A stretch of DNA of 64,000 bases from an uncultured Anaerolineae bacterium (GCA_937959265.1 CALGMA010000008.1:496001-560000), one strand, 5' to 3'. Shown: positions 7,440 to 17,011, numbered from the stretch's first letter. Program-made: numbers and translations. The notes: generated from the letters alone by a model not told the origin.

Positions 7440-8462
7440 ATGACGCAGATGTCTAGCCGGAACGGTGCATTCACACCTGATCGCGCATCACCTGGTCAAC
7501 CTGCCTTGCTGCCCGTCGCGTTGGCCGCCACCACAGGTGCCTTCTTGGGACTCGGCCTGGCATTGATTGCCTGGTCGCGCAACTACGTCAACCACAACGT
7601 GCCGCTAACGGCAGCGCTGGGCGGTGAACTGGTCCGCTTCCGTGGACGGCGGGCGGGGCAGTTGGCGTACTACGCCGCCGGACCGCTCCGCAAGGGCGCG
7701 CCGCCGCTGGTCTTTCTACACTCGATCAACGCAGCAGCTTCGTCGTTCGAGATGAAGCCGCTCTACGATCACTATGCACAGTCACGGCGCGTGATTGCGC
7801 TCGACTTGCCAGGCTACGGCTTCTCCGACCGGAGCGATCGCACCTATACGCCGGCGCTGTTCCGGGATGCCATCCTCGATTTGATCGAGCAAGAGTTGGG
7901 AGGCGCGACCGTGGACGCAGTGGCGTTGTCGCTAGGGAGCGAGTTTCTAGCCCTGGCGGCACAAGCGCGCCCGCTGCTTTTTCGCTCGTTGACCTTTCTC
8001 TCTGCGACCGGCTTCAGCCGACGCAGCAGGTCGCTGAGCCCGAACGATTTGCTACTCAGCCTGCTACGCGCGCCGGCCTGGCGTCGCCCAATCTACGACT
8101 TGCTTACCTCGCGCCCTGGCTTGCGCTTCTTCCTGCAATCCAGCCAGCGTACCCGGCTCGATCGCTCGCTGGTGGATTACGCCTACGCCACCAGCCACCA
8201 ACTGCATGCCGAAAATGCACCTTACTACTTCATCGCTTTCCGACTTTTCACCCCGACCATCCTTGAGGTGTATCGCGCGTTGTCGCAGCCATGTTTGGCG
8301 ATCTTCGGCCAGGATCCTTTTGCCGGCTATGAGTTGGTGGGCGAGTTGTGCGACAAGCCGAACTGGCGCATCCATGCTCTGGCAAGCGCCGGCGCGCTCG
8401 TTCACTGGGATGAACCACGCGCCGTCATTGCGCTGTTAGACGCACATCTCGCAGCCAAGTAG
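7440..8462 (+). CDS. alpha/beta hydrolase with N-terminal membrane anchor
   Basis: 340 aa from ATG 7440, which has a Shine-Dalgarno AAGGGGAAG six bases upstream; an upstream TTG in frame is less likely. Residues about 25-47 are hydrophobic (LALIAWS) and probably anchor the protein. The hydrolase fold starts near LVFLHSINAAASSFEM; the nucleophile elbow reads ALSLGSE (Ser with Ala in place of the first Gly), the acid may be in FGQDP and the His in ALVHWDEP. Family members include esterases and lipases of unknown specificity. It lies 76 bp after the M20 gene on the same strand and converges with glycogen phosphorylase. Confidence 0.75.
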   Translation: MTQMSSRNGAFTPDRASPGQPALLPVALAATTGAFLGLGLALIAWSRNYVNHNVPLTAALGGELVRFRGRRAGQLAYYAAGPLRKGAPPLVFLHSINAAASSFEMKPLYDHYAQSRRVIALDLPGYGFSDRSDRTYTPALFRDAILDLIEQELGGATVDAVALSLGSEFLALAAQARPLLFRSLTFLSATGFSRRSRSLSPNDLLLSLLRAPAWRRPIYDLLTSRPGLRFFLQSSQRTRLDRSLVDYAYATSHQLHAENAPYYFIAFRLFTPTILEVYRALSQPCLAIFGQDPFAGYELVGELCDKPNWRIHALASAGALVHWDEPRAVIALLDAHLAAK

Positions 8463-8504
8463 TAATAGCCCGGCGTGTTGGCCACCGATGAGGAATGCAA
8501 CCGT

Positions 8505-10706
8505 TCAGACCCGCATTGGCTCGCCCACCAGGCGCTCGTTCGGAGTCGCAGCCGAGCGGTTGACCAGCGGCGCATACATCTCCTTGACGTACTGTTTCAG
8601 CATGCGGCGGGTGCTGAAGCGTGGCGCGACTGAGGCAATGGATGCTTTCGCTCGTCGTAGCCAGTTGTGTGGGATACCGTCGTCGTCAGTGTCGTAGTAG
8701 AGCGGGACGATTTCGTGCTCCAGGGTGTTGAACAGCGACTCGCAATCTATTTGATCTTGTTCTTCCAGGCTGTCATAGGCGCGGTCTTCGCCGATGGACC
8801 AACCATTCGTGCCGTCATATGCCTCGCGCCACCAGCCGTCGAGCACGCTGAAGTTGATCGCACCGTTGAGCGCGGCCTTCATGCCGCTCGTGCCGCTGGC
8901 TTCGTAGGGCCGGCGCGGCGTGTTCATCCACACGTCCACGCCCTGCACCAGATGACGCGCCACGTTGATGTCGTAGTCCTCGATGAACACCATGCGCCCT
9001 GCAGTGTCGGCGTTCTTGATCACCCGATACAGTTCCTGGATCAGCCGCTTGCCGGGCTCGTCGTTGGGGTGCGCTTTTCCGGCGTAGATGATCTGCACGG
9101 GCCGCGCCGGGTTGTTGAGGATGCGCAGCAGGCGCGGAATATCGCGCAGGATGAGCGAGGCGCGCTTGTAGGTAGCGAACCGGCGCGCGAAGCCGATGGT
9201 CAGCGCGTTTGGGTCAATCATCACGCCGCTGGCGATGGTCTGCACCGGATGTTGGCTGTGTGTGATCCACTTGGCGCGGGCGCGCTCGCGCATGAACTGG
9301 GCGAGCTTGCGCTTGAGGTGCTTGCGCACTGCCCATAGCTCATCGTCGGGGATCTCGTAAACGAGCTGCCAGGTGGCCGGGTCGTCCAGACGGGCATACC
9401 AGCCAGCGCCGAGGTATTCGTCGAACAACCGGCGCATCCGTCGTGCCAGCCAGGTGGCCGTGTGCACGCCGTTGGTGATGTGTGAGATCGGTGCGGGCTG
9501 GTTGGGATACATCCACTGCCACATCGCGCGCGAGACCTCGCCGTGCAGTTCGCTCACACCGTTGGCCTTGGCTGACATGCGCAGCGCCAGCGGCGTCATG
9601 CCGAAAGCCCCTTCATCCTCCGCGAGCGCCATGAATTCCTCGCGGGTGAGTCCCAGCTCGTTCCACAGGCCGTTCAGGTGTTGGTCTATCTGCCACCTCG
9701 GGAAGCGATCATTGCCGGCGGGCACAGGCGTATGCGTGGTGAACACCGTGCTCTGGCGCACTACCTCCCTGGCTTGCTCAAAGCTCATGCCCTGTTTGAC
9801 CAGCTCGCGAGCACGTTCGAGTGTGCTGAATGCAGGATGTCCCTCGTTCATGTGCCAGACGGCCGGGTTGATCTTCAGTGCGCGCAGCGCGCGCACGCCA
9901 CCGATACCAAGCACCATCTCCTGATTGATGCGCGTGTCGGGATCGGGGCTATACAAGCGCTGCGTGAGCACGCGATCTTGAGGCGTGTTCTCCGGCAGGT
10001 CGGTGTCTATCAGGTAGAGCGGCACCCGACCTACCTGAGCCTTCCACAGGTTGAAGTACACGCAGCGCCCTGGTAACTCCACGCACAGCACCAGTGGGTC
10101 GCCGGCGGCGTCGTGCACCTGGATAATCGGCAACTGGTCGAAATCGAGATGCTCGTAGTCGGCTTCCTGCCAGCCGTCCTCGGTGATCCGCTGACGGAAG
10201 TAGCCTTGCAGGTAAAGGAAGCCCACGCCAACCATAGGTATGCCCAGGTCGCTGGCTTCCTTCAGATGGTCGGCAGCCAGGACGCCGAGGCCGCCGGCGT
10301 ACATCGGCAGTACCTCGGTCAGGCCGAACTCGAACGAGAAGTAAGCTACCGAGCCCTTGCGCGTCGGCCATGCGTTGGCGTAGCTCTGGAACCAGGGTTT
10401 GCCGTTGCCGTTGTCGCGACCGCTCATGTAGATGGTGAACTCGGCGACGGCACGGTCGTAAGCGTCCAGCAGGCGCCGATCCTTGATCGCGTCCGAAAGT
10501 GCCTTGCGTGGCACGCGATGCAGGAATTTGACCGGGTTGTGATACACATCTTCCCACAACACTGGCTCGATGCGCTGGAAGATGCGTTGCGCTTCGGGAT
10601 GCCAGGTCCACCACAGGTTGTAAGCGATCTCTCCCAGCTTCTGAATACGTTTCGGCAACAGGCTACAGAGGGATTCGACGACGATCTCTGACACGGATTC
10701 CTCCAC
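8505..10706 (-). CDS. glgP: alpha-glucan (glycogen) phosphorylase, GT35
   Basis: 733 aa from GTG 10706; a GTG at 10694 has a better Shine-Dalgarno (GGAGG, 5 nt) and would give 729 aa. This is the short form of alpha-glucan phosphorylase found in many bacteria: SFEFGLTEVLPMYAGGLGVLA early, HMNEGHPAF, SHITNGVHTATWL, GFARRFATYKRA, IYAGKAHPNDEPGK and the pyridoxal-phosphate region EASGTSGMKAALNGAI, where the Lys binds PLP. It releases glucose-1-phosphate from glycogen or maltodextrin. It faces the rpiB-tal/pgi-gnd-zwf-pgl block, so glucan breakdown is next to the pathway that can oxidise the sugar. Confidence 0.92.
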   Translation of the reverse strand: MEESVSEIVVESLCSLLPKRIQKLGEIAYNLWWTWHPEAQRIFQRIEPVLWEDVYHNPVKFLHRVPRKALSDAIKDRRLLDAYDRAVAEFTIYMSGRDNGNGKPWFQSYANAWPTRKGSVAYFSFEFGLTEVLPMYAGGLGVLAADHLKEASDLGIPMVGVGFLYLQGYFRQRITEDGWQEADYEHLDFDQLPIIQVHDAAGDPLVLCVELPGRCVYFNLWKAQVGRVPLYLIDTDLPENTPQDRVLTQRLYSPDPDTRINQEMVLGIGGVRALRALKINPAVWHMNEGHPAFSTLERARELVKQGMSFEQAREVVRQSTVFTTHTPVPAGNDRFPRWQIDQHLNGLWNELGLTREEFMALAEDEGAFGMTPLALRMSAKANGVSELHGEVSRAMWQWMYPNQPAPISHITNGVHTATWLARRMRRLFDEYLGAGWYARLDDPATWQLVYEIPDDELWAVRKHLKRKLAQFMRERARAKWITHSQHPVQTIASGVMIDPNALTIGFARRFATYKRASLILRDIPRLLRILNNPARPVQIIYAGKAHPNDEPGKRLIQELYRVIKNADTAGRMVFIEDYDINVARHLVQGVDVWMNTPRRPYEASGTSGMKAALNGAINFSVLDGWWREAYDGTNGWSIGEDRAYDSLEEQDQIDCESLFNTLEHEIVPLYYDTDDDGIPHNWLRRAKASIASVAPRFSTRRMLKQYVKEMYAPLVNRSAATPNERLVGEPMRV

Positions 10707-10843
10707 TTTGATTCTTCATTCCACCACAATCCGCGGATTTGGGACCTGCACGCGCCTGCTTCACCGTAGCGTACGTCACTTCGGGCGCTCATGCTGTAAC
10801 CCATCGGCGATTTGCGGAAAGTAAACTGGTAAAACTCACAGTC

Positions 10844-10849
10844 ATTATA
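10844..10849 (-). promoter_or_regulatory. TATAAT -10 box upstream of glgP
   Basis: On the minus strand TATAAT is preceded by TTTCAT at 16 nt spacing, a plausible promoter. It would give an untranslated leader of roughly 130-140 nt, in contrast to the leaderless pattern elsewhere. Confidence 0.4.
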
Positions 10850-10915
10850 GTATGTGACCTGCGAAATGAAAGTCGTGTGACTCGCCAGGCTGCACGAGGC
10901 GGCGCAAGGTGAAGC

Positions 10916-10944
10916 TGGATAAAGATCGGCTCGCCGCATATAAT
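10916..10944 (+). promoter_or_regulatory. rpiB promoter, leaderless type
   Basis: TATAAT at 10939-10944 with a weak -35 (TGGATA, 10916-10921) at 17 nt spacing. It ends 7 nt before ATG 10952. Since the hexamer overlaps the upstream ATG at 10943, the second ATG is the more likely start. Confidence 0.5.
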
Positions 10945-10951
10945 GAAGCGG

Positions 10952-11404
10952 ATGCGAGTCGCAATAGCAGCCGATCACGCCGGCTTTCCGCTCAAAACCT
11001 CGCTTGTCGAACTCCTCAAACAAGACGGCCACGAGGTGCTTGACCTGGGCGCGTTCAATGCAGAACGATCCGATTATCCAGACTTCGCGCGTGCTGTGGG
11101 CGAGGCGCTCCAGCGTGGCTTGGCCGAACGTGGGGTGCTCATCTGTGGCAGTGGCGTCGGCGTCTGCATCGCCGCGAACAAGATGCGCGGGATTCGTGCC
11201 TGCGTGTGCCACGACACCTACTCCGCACATCAGGGCGTGGAACACGACGACATGAACGTGATCGTGCTCGGTGCGCGCATCATCGGCATAGAGCTGGCGG
11301 CGGAAGTTATACGTGCCTTTTTAGGCGCGCGCTTCAACGGTATCGAGCGCTACGTTGCCCGCCTGAAGAAAGTCGAGCAAATGGAGCGCGAGTCTTGTGC
11401 GTGA
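10952..11404 (+). CDS. rpiB: ribose 5-phosphate isomerase B
   Basis: 150 aa from ATG 10952 (an ATG at 10943 overlaps the -10 box and is unlikely). MRVAIAADHAGF at the start, ICGSGVGVCIAANKMRGIRA with the catalytic Cys, the HDTYSAHQG segment and DMNVIVLGARIIG are the RpiB/LacAB signature blocks, and the length is normal. It interconverts ribose-5-phosphate and ribulose-5-phosphate in the non-oxidative pentose phosphate branch. It is the first gene of a co-directional run with tal-pgi, gnd, zwf and pgl. Confidence 0.93.
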   Translation: MRVAIAADHAGFPLKTSLVELLKQDGHEVLDLGAFNAERSDYPDFARAVGEALQRGLAERGVLICGSGVGVCIAANKMRGIRACVCHDTYSAHQGVEHDDMNVIVLGARIIGIELAAEVIRAFLGARFNGIERYVARLKKVEQMERESCA

Positions 11405-11456
11405 CATTCAAGGGCGCGCGCTTCGCACGGCGCGCCCAGATCTTCTCCGATAAGCT

Positions 11457-14423
11457 ATGACCAGCCAGAATGGAAATCCCAACTTCGAAGTGCGAAAGTG
11501 TGGCCAGAGCTTCTGGTACGACAACATTCAGCGCAGCATCATCGCCTCCGGCGAAATGCAGGCGCTGATTGACGACTACGGTGTCCTCGGCCTGACCTCG
11601 AACCCGGCCATCTTCGAGAAGGCCATCACCGGTAGCGCCGACTACGATGAGGACATCATCGCCCTGGCGCAGCGCGACGCCAACGCGATCTACGAATCGC
11701 TTGCCGTTGCCGACATTCAGTCGGCAGCTGACTTGCTCGAACCCATCTACGAGCAGACCAACGGCCTGGATGGCTACGTCAGCCTGGAGGTGTCGCCGCT
11801 GCTGGCGCATGACTACGAAGGCACGGTGAGCGAGGCGCGACGCCTGTTCAGGCTGGTGGGCCGCAAGAACCTGATGGTCAAAGTGCCGGCCACACCGGCG
11901 GGCATCCCAGCTATCCAGACGCTGATCGCCGATGGCATCAATATCAACGTTACACTGATCTTCTCGCTCGATGGCTACGAGGCTGTCGCGCGGGCCTACC
12001 TGGCCGGCTTGAAAGAGCGCGCAATGAAGGGGCAGTCGCTCAACATTGCCTCGGTCGCCTCCTTCTTCGTCAGCCGGGTGGATACGCTGGTGGACAGGCT
12101 GCTCGATGAAAGGATCGCTGCACTCTCTGAGCACGACGCGGCGCAGCGCGAACGGCTACAAGCCTTGAAGGGCAAGGCGGCCATCGCCAACGCCAAGCTG
12201 GCCTACGAGATCTTCGAGCGCATCTTCTCCGAGCCGGAGTTCAAAGCGCTGGCCGACCAGGGTGCGCGCGTGCAGCGCGTGTTGTGGGCGAGCACCAGCA
12301 CGAAGAACCCGACCTACAAGGACACCTACTATGTCGAAGCGCTCATCGGCGAGCACACGGTGAACACGCTACCGCCGGCGACGCTGAAGGCCTTCCGTGA
12401 CCATGGCGTGGTTGCGCCGACCCTACGCGAAGGGTTGGACGACGCCCGTCGCACGCTCGAGGAACTTGAAGCGGCCGGCATTTCGATGCAGCATGTGTGG
12501 CAAAAGCTACAGGACGACGGCGTCAAGTTGTTCGCCGATGCCTTTGAATCGCTGCTGAGGAGCATCGAGGACAAACGCGCGGCGGTCGTAGCACGTGGCG
12601 AGGTGTCCGGCGTGGCATCAGCGCTCGGCTATGTCGAGGAGCTGGTGAAGATGAAGGCAGCCTCGCGCGTGTGGCAGCGCGAGGCGTCATTGTGGACGAC
12701 GGCGCCAGAGCACATCAAGGTCATTAGCAACCGCCTGGGTTGGCTCTCGGTGATCGAGACGATGAAGCCGCGCATGGAGGAACTACACGCCTTCCGTGAG
12801 CAGGTTCGGAGCGTAGGCATGACCGACGCTGTGGTGTTGGGCATGGGTGGCAGCTCGCTGGCGCCCGATGTCATGCGCATTACCTTTACCCCTGCCGACG
12901 GCGCGGCCGGCTTGCGGACGCACGTGCTGGACACCACCGATCCCACAACGGTGCTGAGTCTAGAGCGCCAGCTCGATTTTAAGAAGACCTTGTTCATCGT
13001 TGCCAGCAAGTCGGGCGGCACACTGGAAGTGAACGCTTTCTACAAGTACTTTCGCGCAAAGGTGGACGAGGTGGCTGGTGAAACGGCCGGCCAACACTTC
13101 GTCGCCATCACTGATGAAGGCACATCGTTGCAGCGCCTGGCTGCCGAGGAGGGATTCGGCAGAGTGTTCATCAATCCAGCGGACATCGGCGGGCGTTACT
13201 CCGCGCTGTCTTATTTCGGACTGGTGCCGGCGGCTTTGCAGGGACTGGATATCGCCAGGTTGCTTGAGCGTGCGGCGCAGATGGCGCATTGGTGCAAGCC
13301 GGACAGCGCGACCAACCCCGGCCTGTATCTCGGCGCGCTCATGGGTGGGCTAGCCTTGAATGGGCGCGACAAGGTCACATTTATCCTCTCGCCGGGGATC
13401 GAAGCGTTTGGCTACTGGGTCGAGCAACTGATTGCCGAGAGCACGGGCAAGCAGGAGCGGGGTATCGTGCCGGTGGAGGGTGACTTGAGCGCGAATGGTG
13501 CGCCAGTGACGCTGCGCGATGCGGCACATGACAAATCAGGCGTCGCTGCGCTCAGCCCTGATCGCCTCTTTGTGTACATGCGGTTGGCTGGTGACGAGAC
13601 CTACGAGCGCTTCGTCGCCAACCTCGTCAAGGCCCGCCTGCCGGTGCTCACCCTGACGCTGCGTGACGCCTATGACCTGGGTGCCGAGTTCTTCCGCTGG
13701 GAATTTGCCACCGCGATCGCCGGCGTGGTGATCGGTGTGAACCCCTTCGACGAGCCGAACGTCACCGAGAGTAAAGTTAACACTAAGCGGCTGCTCGACG
13801 AGTTCGAGCAAAGCGGCGCATTCAGCAACGAGTTGACCAGCCGCTCTGCCAACGGCCAGCTCAACAAATTCCTGCGCCAGGCCAAGCCTGGCGATTACAT
13901 CGCCATCCAGGCCTACTTGCCGTATTCCGACTCGGTAGCCCAACAACTCACGCGGCTGCGCCACCTGATCCGCGAAAAGACCGGCGTGCCGGTCACTGTC
14001 GGCTACGGTCCGCGCTTCCTGCACAGCACCGGCCAGTTGCACAAGGGTGGCGCGAACAACGTCGTGGCGCTGCAACTGACCTATGATCCGCAAGAAGATG
14101 TGCTCATTGCAGGAGAGCCATTCTCGTTCGGCACGCTCATCCGTGCACAGGCGCTCGGCGATTTCGAATCGCTCAAGGCGCACCAGCGGCGCGTCTTGCG
14201 ACTGCACCTGGGTACCGATGTAAAAGCGTCGCTGGACAAAGTGATCAAAGTGGTCAGCGGTGGTGTGCGCCGATCGGGTGCGTCAACCAGGCCAGCAAAG
14301 GCAACGACATCGCGCACCCGGCCGAAGCGATCTACGGGTGCGAAGCGTGGCGAGTCGCGCGCTTCCGCCGGGCGGCCCTCGCCGGAGAAGCGCGAAGTCA
14401 GATCGGCGAAGCGCATCGCATAA
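11457..14423 (+). CDS. tal-pgi: bifunctional transaldolase / glucose-6-phosphate isomerase
   Basis: 988 aa fusion. The N-terminal ~360 residues are a transaldolase: GLTSNPAIFEKAI, the Schiff-base Lys in NLMVKVPATPAGIPAI, INVTLIFSLDGYE and VLWASTSTKNPTY. Residues ~395-930 are a phosphoglucose isomerase: MGGSSLAPDV, KSGGTLEVNAFYKYF, FINPADIGGRYSALSYFGL and the C-terminal LHKGGANN. Such fusions are known in cyanobacteria, Chloroflexota and others. It links the pentose phosphate shunt to fructose-6-phosphate and glucose-6-phosphate. The last ~55 residues are very basic (Arg/Lys/Ser/Thr/Ala-rich) and not part of either fold. No clear ribosome binding site; it follows rpiB by 52 bp. Confidence 0.93.
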   Translation: MTSQNGNPNFEVRKCGQSFWYDNIQRSIIASGEMQALIDDYGVLGLTSNPAIFEKAITGSADYDEDIIALAQRDANAIYESLAVADIQSAADLLEPIYEQTNGLDGYVSLEVSPLLAHDYEGTVSEARRLFRLVGRKNLMVKVPATPAGIPAIQTLIADGININVTLIFSLDGYEAVARAYLAGLKERAMKGQSLNIASVASFFVSRVDTLVDRLLDERIAALSEHDAAQRERLQALKGKAAIANAKLAYEIFERIFSEPEFKALADQGARVQRVLWASTSTKNPTYKDTYYVEALIGEHTVNTLPPATLKAFRDHGVVAPTLREGLDDARRTLEELEAAGISMQHVWQKLQDDGVKLFADAFESLLRSIEDKRAAVVARGEVSGVASALGYVEELVKMKAASRVWQREASLWTTAPEHIKVISNRLGWLSVIETMKPRMEELHAFREQVRSVGMTDAVVLGMGGSSLAPDVMRITFTPADGAAGLRTHVLDTTDPTTVLSLERQLDFKKTLFIVASKSGGTLEVNAFYKYFRAKVDEVAGETAGQHFVAITDEGTSLQRLAAEEGFGRVFINPADIGGRYSALSYFGLVPAALQGLDIARLLERAAQMAHWCKPDSATNPGLYLGALMGGLALNGRDKVTFILSPGIEAFGYWVEQLIAESTGKQERGIVPVEGDLSANGAPVTLRDAAHDKSGVAALSPDRLFVYMRLAGDETYERFVANLVKARLPVLTLTLRDAYDLGAEFFRWEFATAIAGVVIGVNPFDEPNVTESKVNTKRLLDEFEQSGAFSNELTSRSANGQLNKFLRQAKPGDYIAIQAYLPYSDSVAQQLTRLRHLIREKTGVPVTVGYGPRFLHSTGQLHKGGANNVVALQLTYDPQEDVLIAGEPFSFGTLIRAQALGDFESLKAHQRRVLRLHLGTDVKASLDKVIKVVSGGVRRSGASTRPAKATTSRTRPKRSTGAKRGESRASAGRPSPEKREVRSAKRIA

Positions 14424-14468
14424 CATCAATTTCACACAGACGCTTTATCAAAGGGAGACAGAAACATC

Positions 14469-15368
14469 ATGCAAATCGGATTGTTCGGATTGGGGCGGAT
14501 GGGCGCGAATATGGCGCGGCGCTGGTATCGCGATGGGCACGATGTCATCGTGTGCAATCGCAGCCCCAAACCGGTGGACGAATTGAAAGCCGAGGGTTTG
14601 CGCGGGGTCTACACAGTCGAAGAGCTGGTGGCCGCGCTCACGCCGCCGCGCGCGATCTGGATCATGATCCCGGCCGGCCCAACGACCGACGCCATGATCC
14701 AACGTTTGCTCGGCCTGCTGGAACCCGGCGATACGATCGTAGATGGTGGCAACTCCAACTGGCGGGACTCAAAGCGACATTACGTCGAGTGCAAAGCTAA
14801 GGGCATTCACTTCATGGATCAGGGCACCAGCGGCGGCATCTGGGGTTTGCAAAATGGCTATTGCTTGATGATCGGTGGTGACGAAGTGGTGTTCAAACAA
14901 CTGGAGCCGGCCTTCAGGTCGCTCGCGCCCGATGGCACGCACTACCTGCACTGCGGCGCAGCCGGCGCCGGGCACTTCGTCAAGATGGTTCACAACGGTG
15001 TTGAATACGGCATGATGCAAGCCTTCGCTGAAGGCTTCGAGATCATGGAGAAGAGTGAGTTCAACCTGAAGTTGGACCAGGTCGCCGAAGTGTGGCGCAA
15101 AGGCAGCGTCGTTCGATCCTGGCTGCTCGATTTGCTGGCCGAGGCGCTCAAAGACGATCCTAAGCTGGAGAGGGTTCGGGGGTACGTGGAAGATTCCGGT
15201 GAGGGTCGCTGGACGGTTCAGGCGGCCATTGACGAGGATGTGCCGGCCCCGGTGATCACGCTCTCGCTATTCCAGCGTTTCGCCTCTCGCCAGGAAGAAT
15301 CCTTCGCCGCGAAGGTCACTGCCATGATGCGCAAAGGCTTTGGCGGCCACGCGATCAAAACGAATTGA
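14469..15368 (+). CDS. gnd: 6-phosphogluconate dehydrogenase, decarboxylating (short form)
   Basis: 299 aa; the short (GntZ/YqeC-like) form rather than the 470-aa enzyme. MQIGLFGLGRMGANMARRW is the dinucleotide-binding fold; VDGGNSNWRDSKRH, GTSGGIWGLQNGYCLMIGG and the catalytic Lys in HFVKMVHNGVEYGMMQAFAE are the family motifs. Short forms often prefer NAD+, but this is not decidable here. It converts 6-phosphogluconate to ribulose-5-phosphate and CO2. An AAGGGAG ribosome binding site (14451-14457) fixes the start. Confidence 0.92.
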   Translation: MQIGLFGLGRMGANMARRWYRDGHDVIVCNRSPKPVDELKAEGLRGVYTVEELVAALTPPRAIWIMIPAGPTTDAMIQRLLGLLEPGDTIVDGGNSNWRDSKRHYVECKAKGIHFMDQGTSGGIWGLQNGYCLMIGGDEVVFKQLEPAFRSLAPDGTHYLHCGAAGAGHFVKMVHNGVEYGMMQAFAEGFEIMEKSEFNLKLDQVAEVWRKGSVVRSWLLDLLAEALKDDPKLERVRGYVEDSGEGRWTVQAAIDEDVPAPVITLSLFQRFASRQEESFAAKVTAMMRKGFGGHAIKTN

Positions 15369-15401
15369 TCAGAATGGTCGGAAGACGTCTTTCTAGAGTC
15401 T

Positions 15402-15505
15402 TCAGAGGTCAGGTGCCCCGGAAGTCAGGTTGTGCGCCTTTTGCTCGTTTGCTCTCGACCCTGGCTTCTGGAATCTGATTGCCGACCTCTGACCTCCGAC
15501 TTCTC
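15402..15505. repeat. heptamer repeats with inverted arms before zwf
   Basis: Left arm 15402-15429 reads TCAGAGG, TCAGGTG, CCCCGGA, AGTCAGG. Right arm 15457-15505 reads GACCCTG, GCTTCTG, GAATCTG, ATTGCCG, ACCTCTG, ACCTCCG, ACTTCTC. Both keep a strict 7-nt register and the arms are partly complementary (CAGAGGTC at 15403-15410 against GACCTCTG at 15484-15491). The tract runs to 3 nt before the zwf start codon, so it occupies the place where a ribosome binding site would be. Confidence 0.65.
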
Positions 15506-15508
15506 ACT

Positions 15509-17011
15509 ATGAGTCTTTCCAAGAGACCCGAGCCGTGCATCATGATCATCTTTGGTGCATCGGGCGACTTGACGCAGCGTAAGCTCATCCCGGCGCTCTA
15601 CAGCCTGATGTGCGATGGGTTGCTGCCCGATGAATTCGCCATGATCGGCTTTGCGCGCAAGGCGAAGACCAACGAATCGTTCCGCGAAGAGATGCGCGTT
15701 GCCTGCGAGGAGTTCGCGCGCTCGAAACCGATCAACGAGGTGATCTGGGAGAAGTTTGCCCGCAGTTTGCATTACCAGCAAGGCGACTACAGCACGGCAG
15801 CCGACTACGAGGTGCTGTGTAGACGGCTGGAGGCGATCGAGCAAGCGCACGGCAGTGGTGCGAATCGGCTGTTCTATGTGGCTACACCGCCGGAGGTGTA
15901 TCCCACCATTATCGAAAACGTCGGCACGGTGTTGTGCACCGGCGCTGCTGGCAGCGATCGTCACTGGTCGCGCGTCATCATCGAGAAGCCGTTCGGCCAC
16001 GACCTGAAATCGGCGCGTGAGTTGAACGATCACGTGCATCGCTTCTTCCGCGAGGAGCAGGTCTATCGCATTGACCACTATCTGGGCAAGGAGACAGTTC
16101 AGAACATCTTTGTCTTCCGTTTCGCCAACGGTATCTTTGAACCGATCTGGGATCGGCGCTATGTGGACAATGTGCAGATCACGGTGGCCGAAAGCATCGG
16201 CATCGGCAACCGCGGCTCGTATTACGAAACGGCCGGGGTCATTCGTGACATCGTGCAGAACCACCTGTTGCAGCTTCTGGCGCTTACGGCTATGGAGCCG
16301 CCGGCGGAGTTCAGCGCAGACGCCGTGCGCAACGAAAAGGTGAAAGTGCTCAAGGCGCTGCGTGTGGACACATCGCGCGGCGATGGCACAGTGCGCGGCC
16401 AGTACGGCCCCGGCAAGATGGATGGCCAGGTCGTGCCCGGCTACACACAGGAAGAGGGTGTGGCGCCCGATTCCACTACCGAGACCTATCTGGCGATGAA
16501 GCTGTTCGTGGATAACTGGCGCTGGGCCGGCGTCCCTTTCTATATTCGCAGCGGCAAGCGCATGGCCAAGCGCCTGACCGAGATCGTCATCCAATTCAAG
16601 ATGCCGCCCCTGCTGTTGTTCAGGGAGACCATCGCCCGTTCCATCGAGCCCAACCTGCTGGTCATGAACATCCAGCCAGAGGAAGGCATTTCGCTCCGTT
16701 TCGGTGCGAAGGTGCCTGGCAGCGGTGACAACATCCAGACGGTGGTGATGAACTTCAACTATGGCAGCACCTTCAAGACTGCAGCGCCGGAAGCCTACGA
16801 ACGCTTGATCCTCGATGCGATGTTGGGCGATTCGACCTTGTTCACCCGCAGCGATGAGGTGGAGGCATCGTGGGCGCTCATCACGCCGGTGATCGAACGT
16901 TGGGAAGCGGGTGGTGGCTCGTTCATCGAACTGTATCGCTCCGGATCGTGGGGGCCGAAGGAAGCCGACGACTTCCTCGCCGCCGACGGGCGCAAGTGGC
17001 ACGTCGTGTGA
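15509..17011 (+). CDS. zwf: glucose-6-phosphate 1-dehydrogenase
   Basis: 500 aa from ATG 15509; an in-frame TTG at 15479 lies inside the repeat tract and is rejected. IIFGASGDLTQRKLIPALY is the coenzyme-binding motif and YRIDHYLGKETVQNIFVFRF carries the catalytic His/substrate Lys block; the length matches bacterial G6PDH. It oxidises glucose-6-phosphate to 6-phosphogluconolactone, first step of the oxidative pentose phosphate pathway. No opcA partner gene is present, unlike cyanobacteria. It overlaps pgl by one base (TGATG), so the two are probably translated in a coupled way. Confidence 0.94.
   Translation: MSLSKRPEPCIMIIFGASGDLTQRKLIPALYSLMCDGLLPDEFAMIGFARKAKTNESFREEMRVACEEFARSKPINEVIWEKFARSLHYQQGDYSTAADYEVLCRRLEAIEQAHGSGANRLFYVATPPEVYPTIIENVGTVLCTGAAGSDRHWSRVIIEKPFGHDLKSARELNDHVHRFFREEQVYRIDHYLGKETVQNIFVFRFANGIFEPIWDRRYVDNVQITVAESIGIGNRGSYYETAGVIRDIVQNHLLQLLALTAMEPPAEFSADAVRNEKVKVLKALRVDTSRGDGTVRGQYGPGKMDGQVVPGYTQEEGVAPDSTTETYLAMKLFVDNWRWAGVPFYIRSGKRMAKRLTEIVIQFKMPPLLLFRETIARSIEPNLLVMNIQPEEGISLRFGAKVPGSGDNIQTVVMNFNYGSTFKTAAPEAYERLILDAMLGDSTLFTRSDEVEASWALITPVIERWEAGGGSFIELYRSGSWGPKEADDFLAADGRKWHVV

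Noticed and set aside
15425-17002. 525-aa open frame on the minus strand
   Set aside because: Antisense to zwf; the composition (His/Ala/Leu/Arg) is typical of a shadow of a GC-rich gene.
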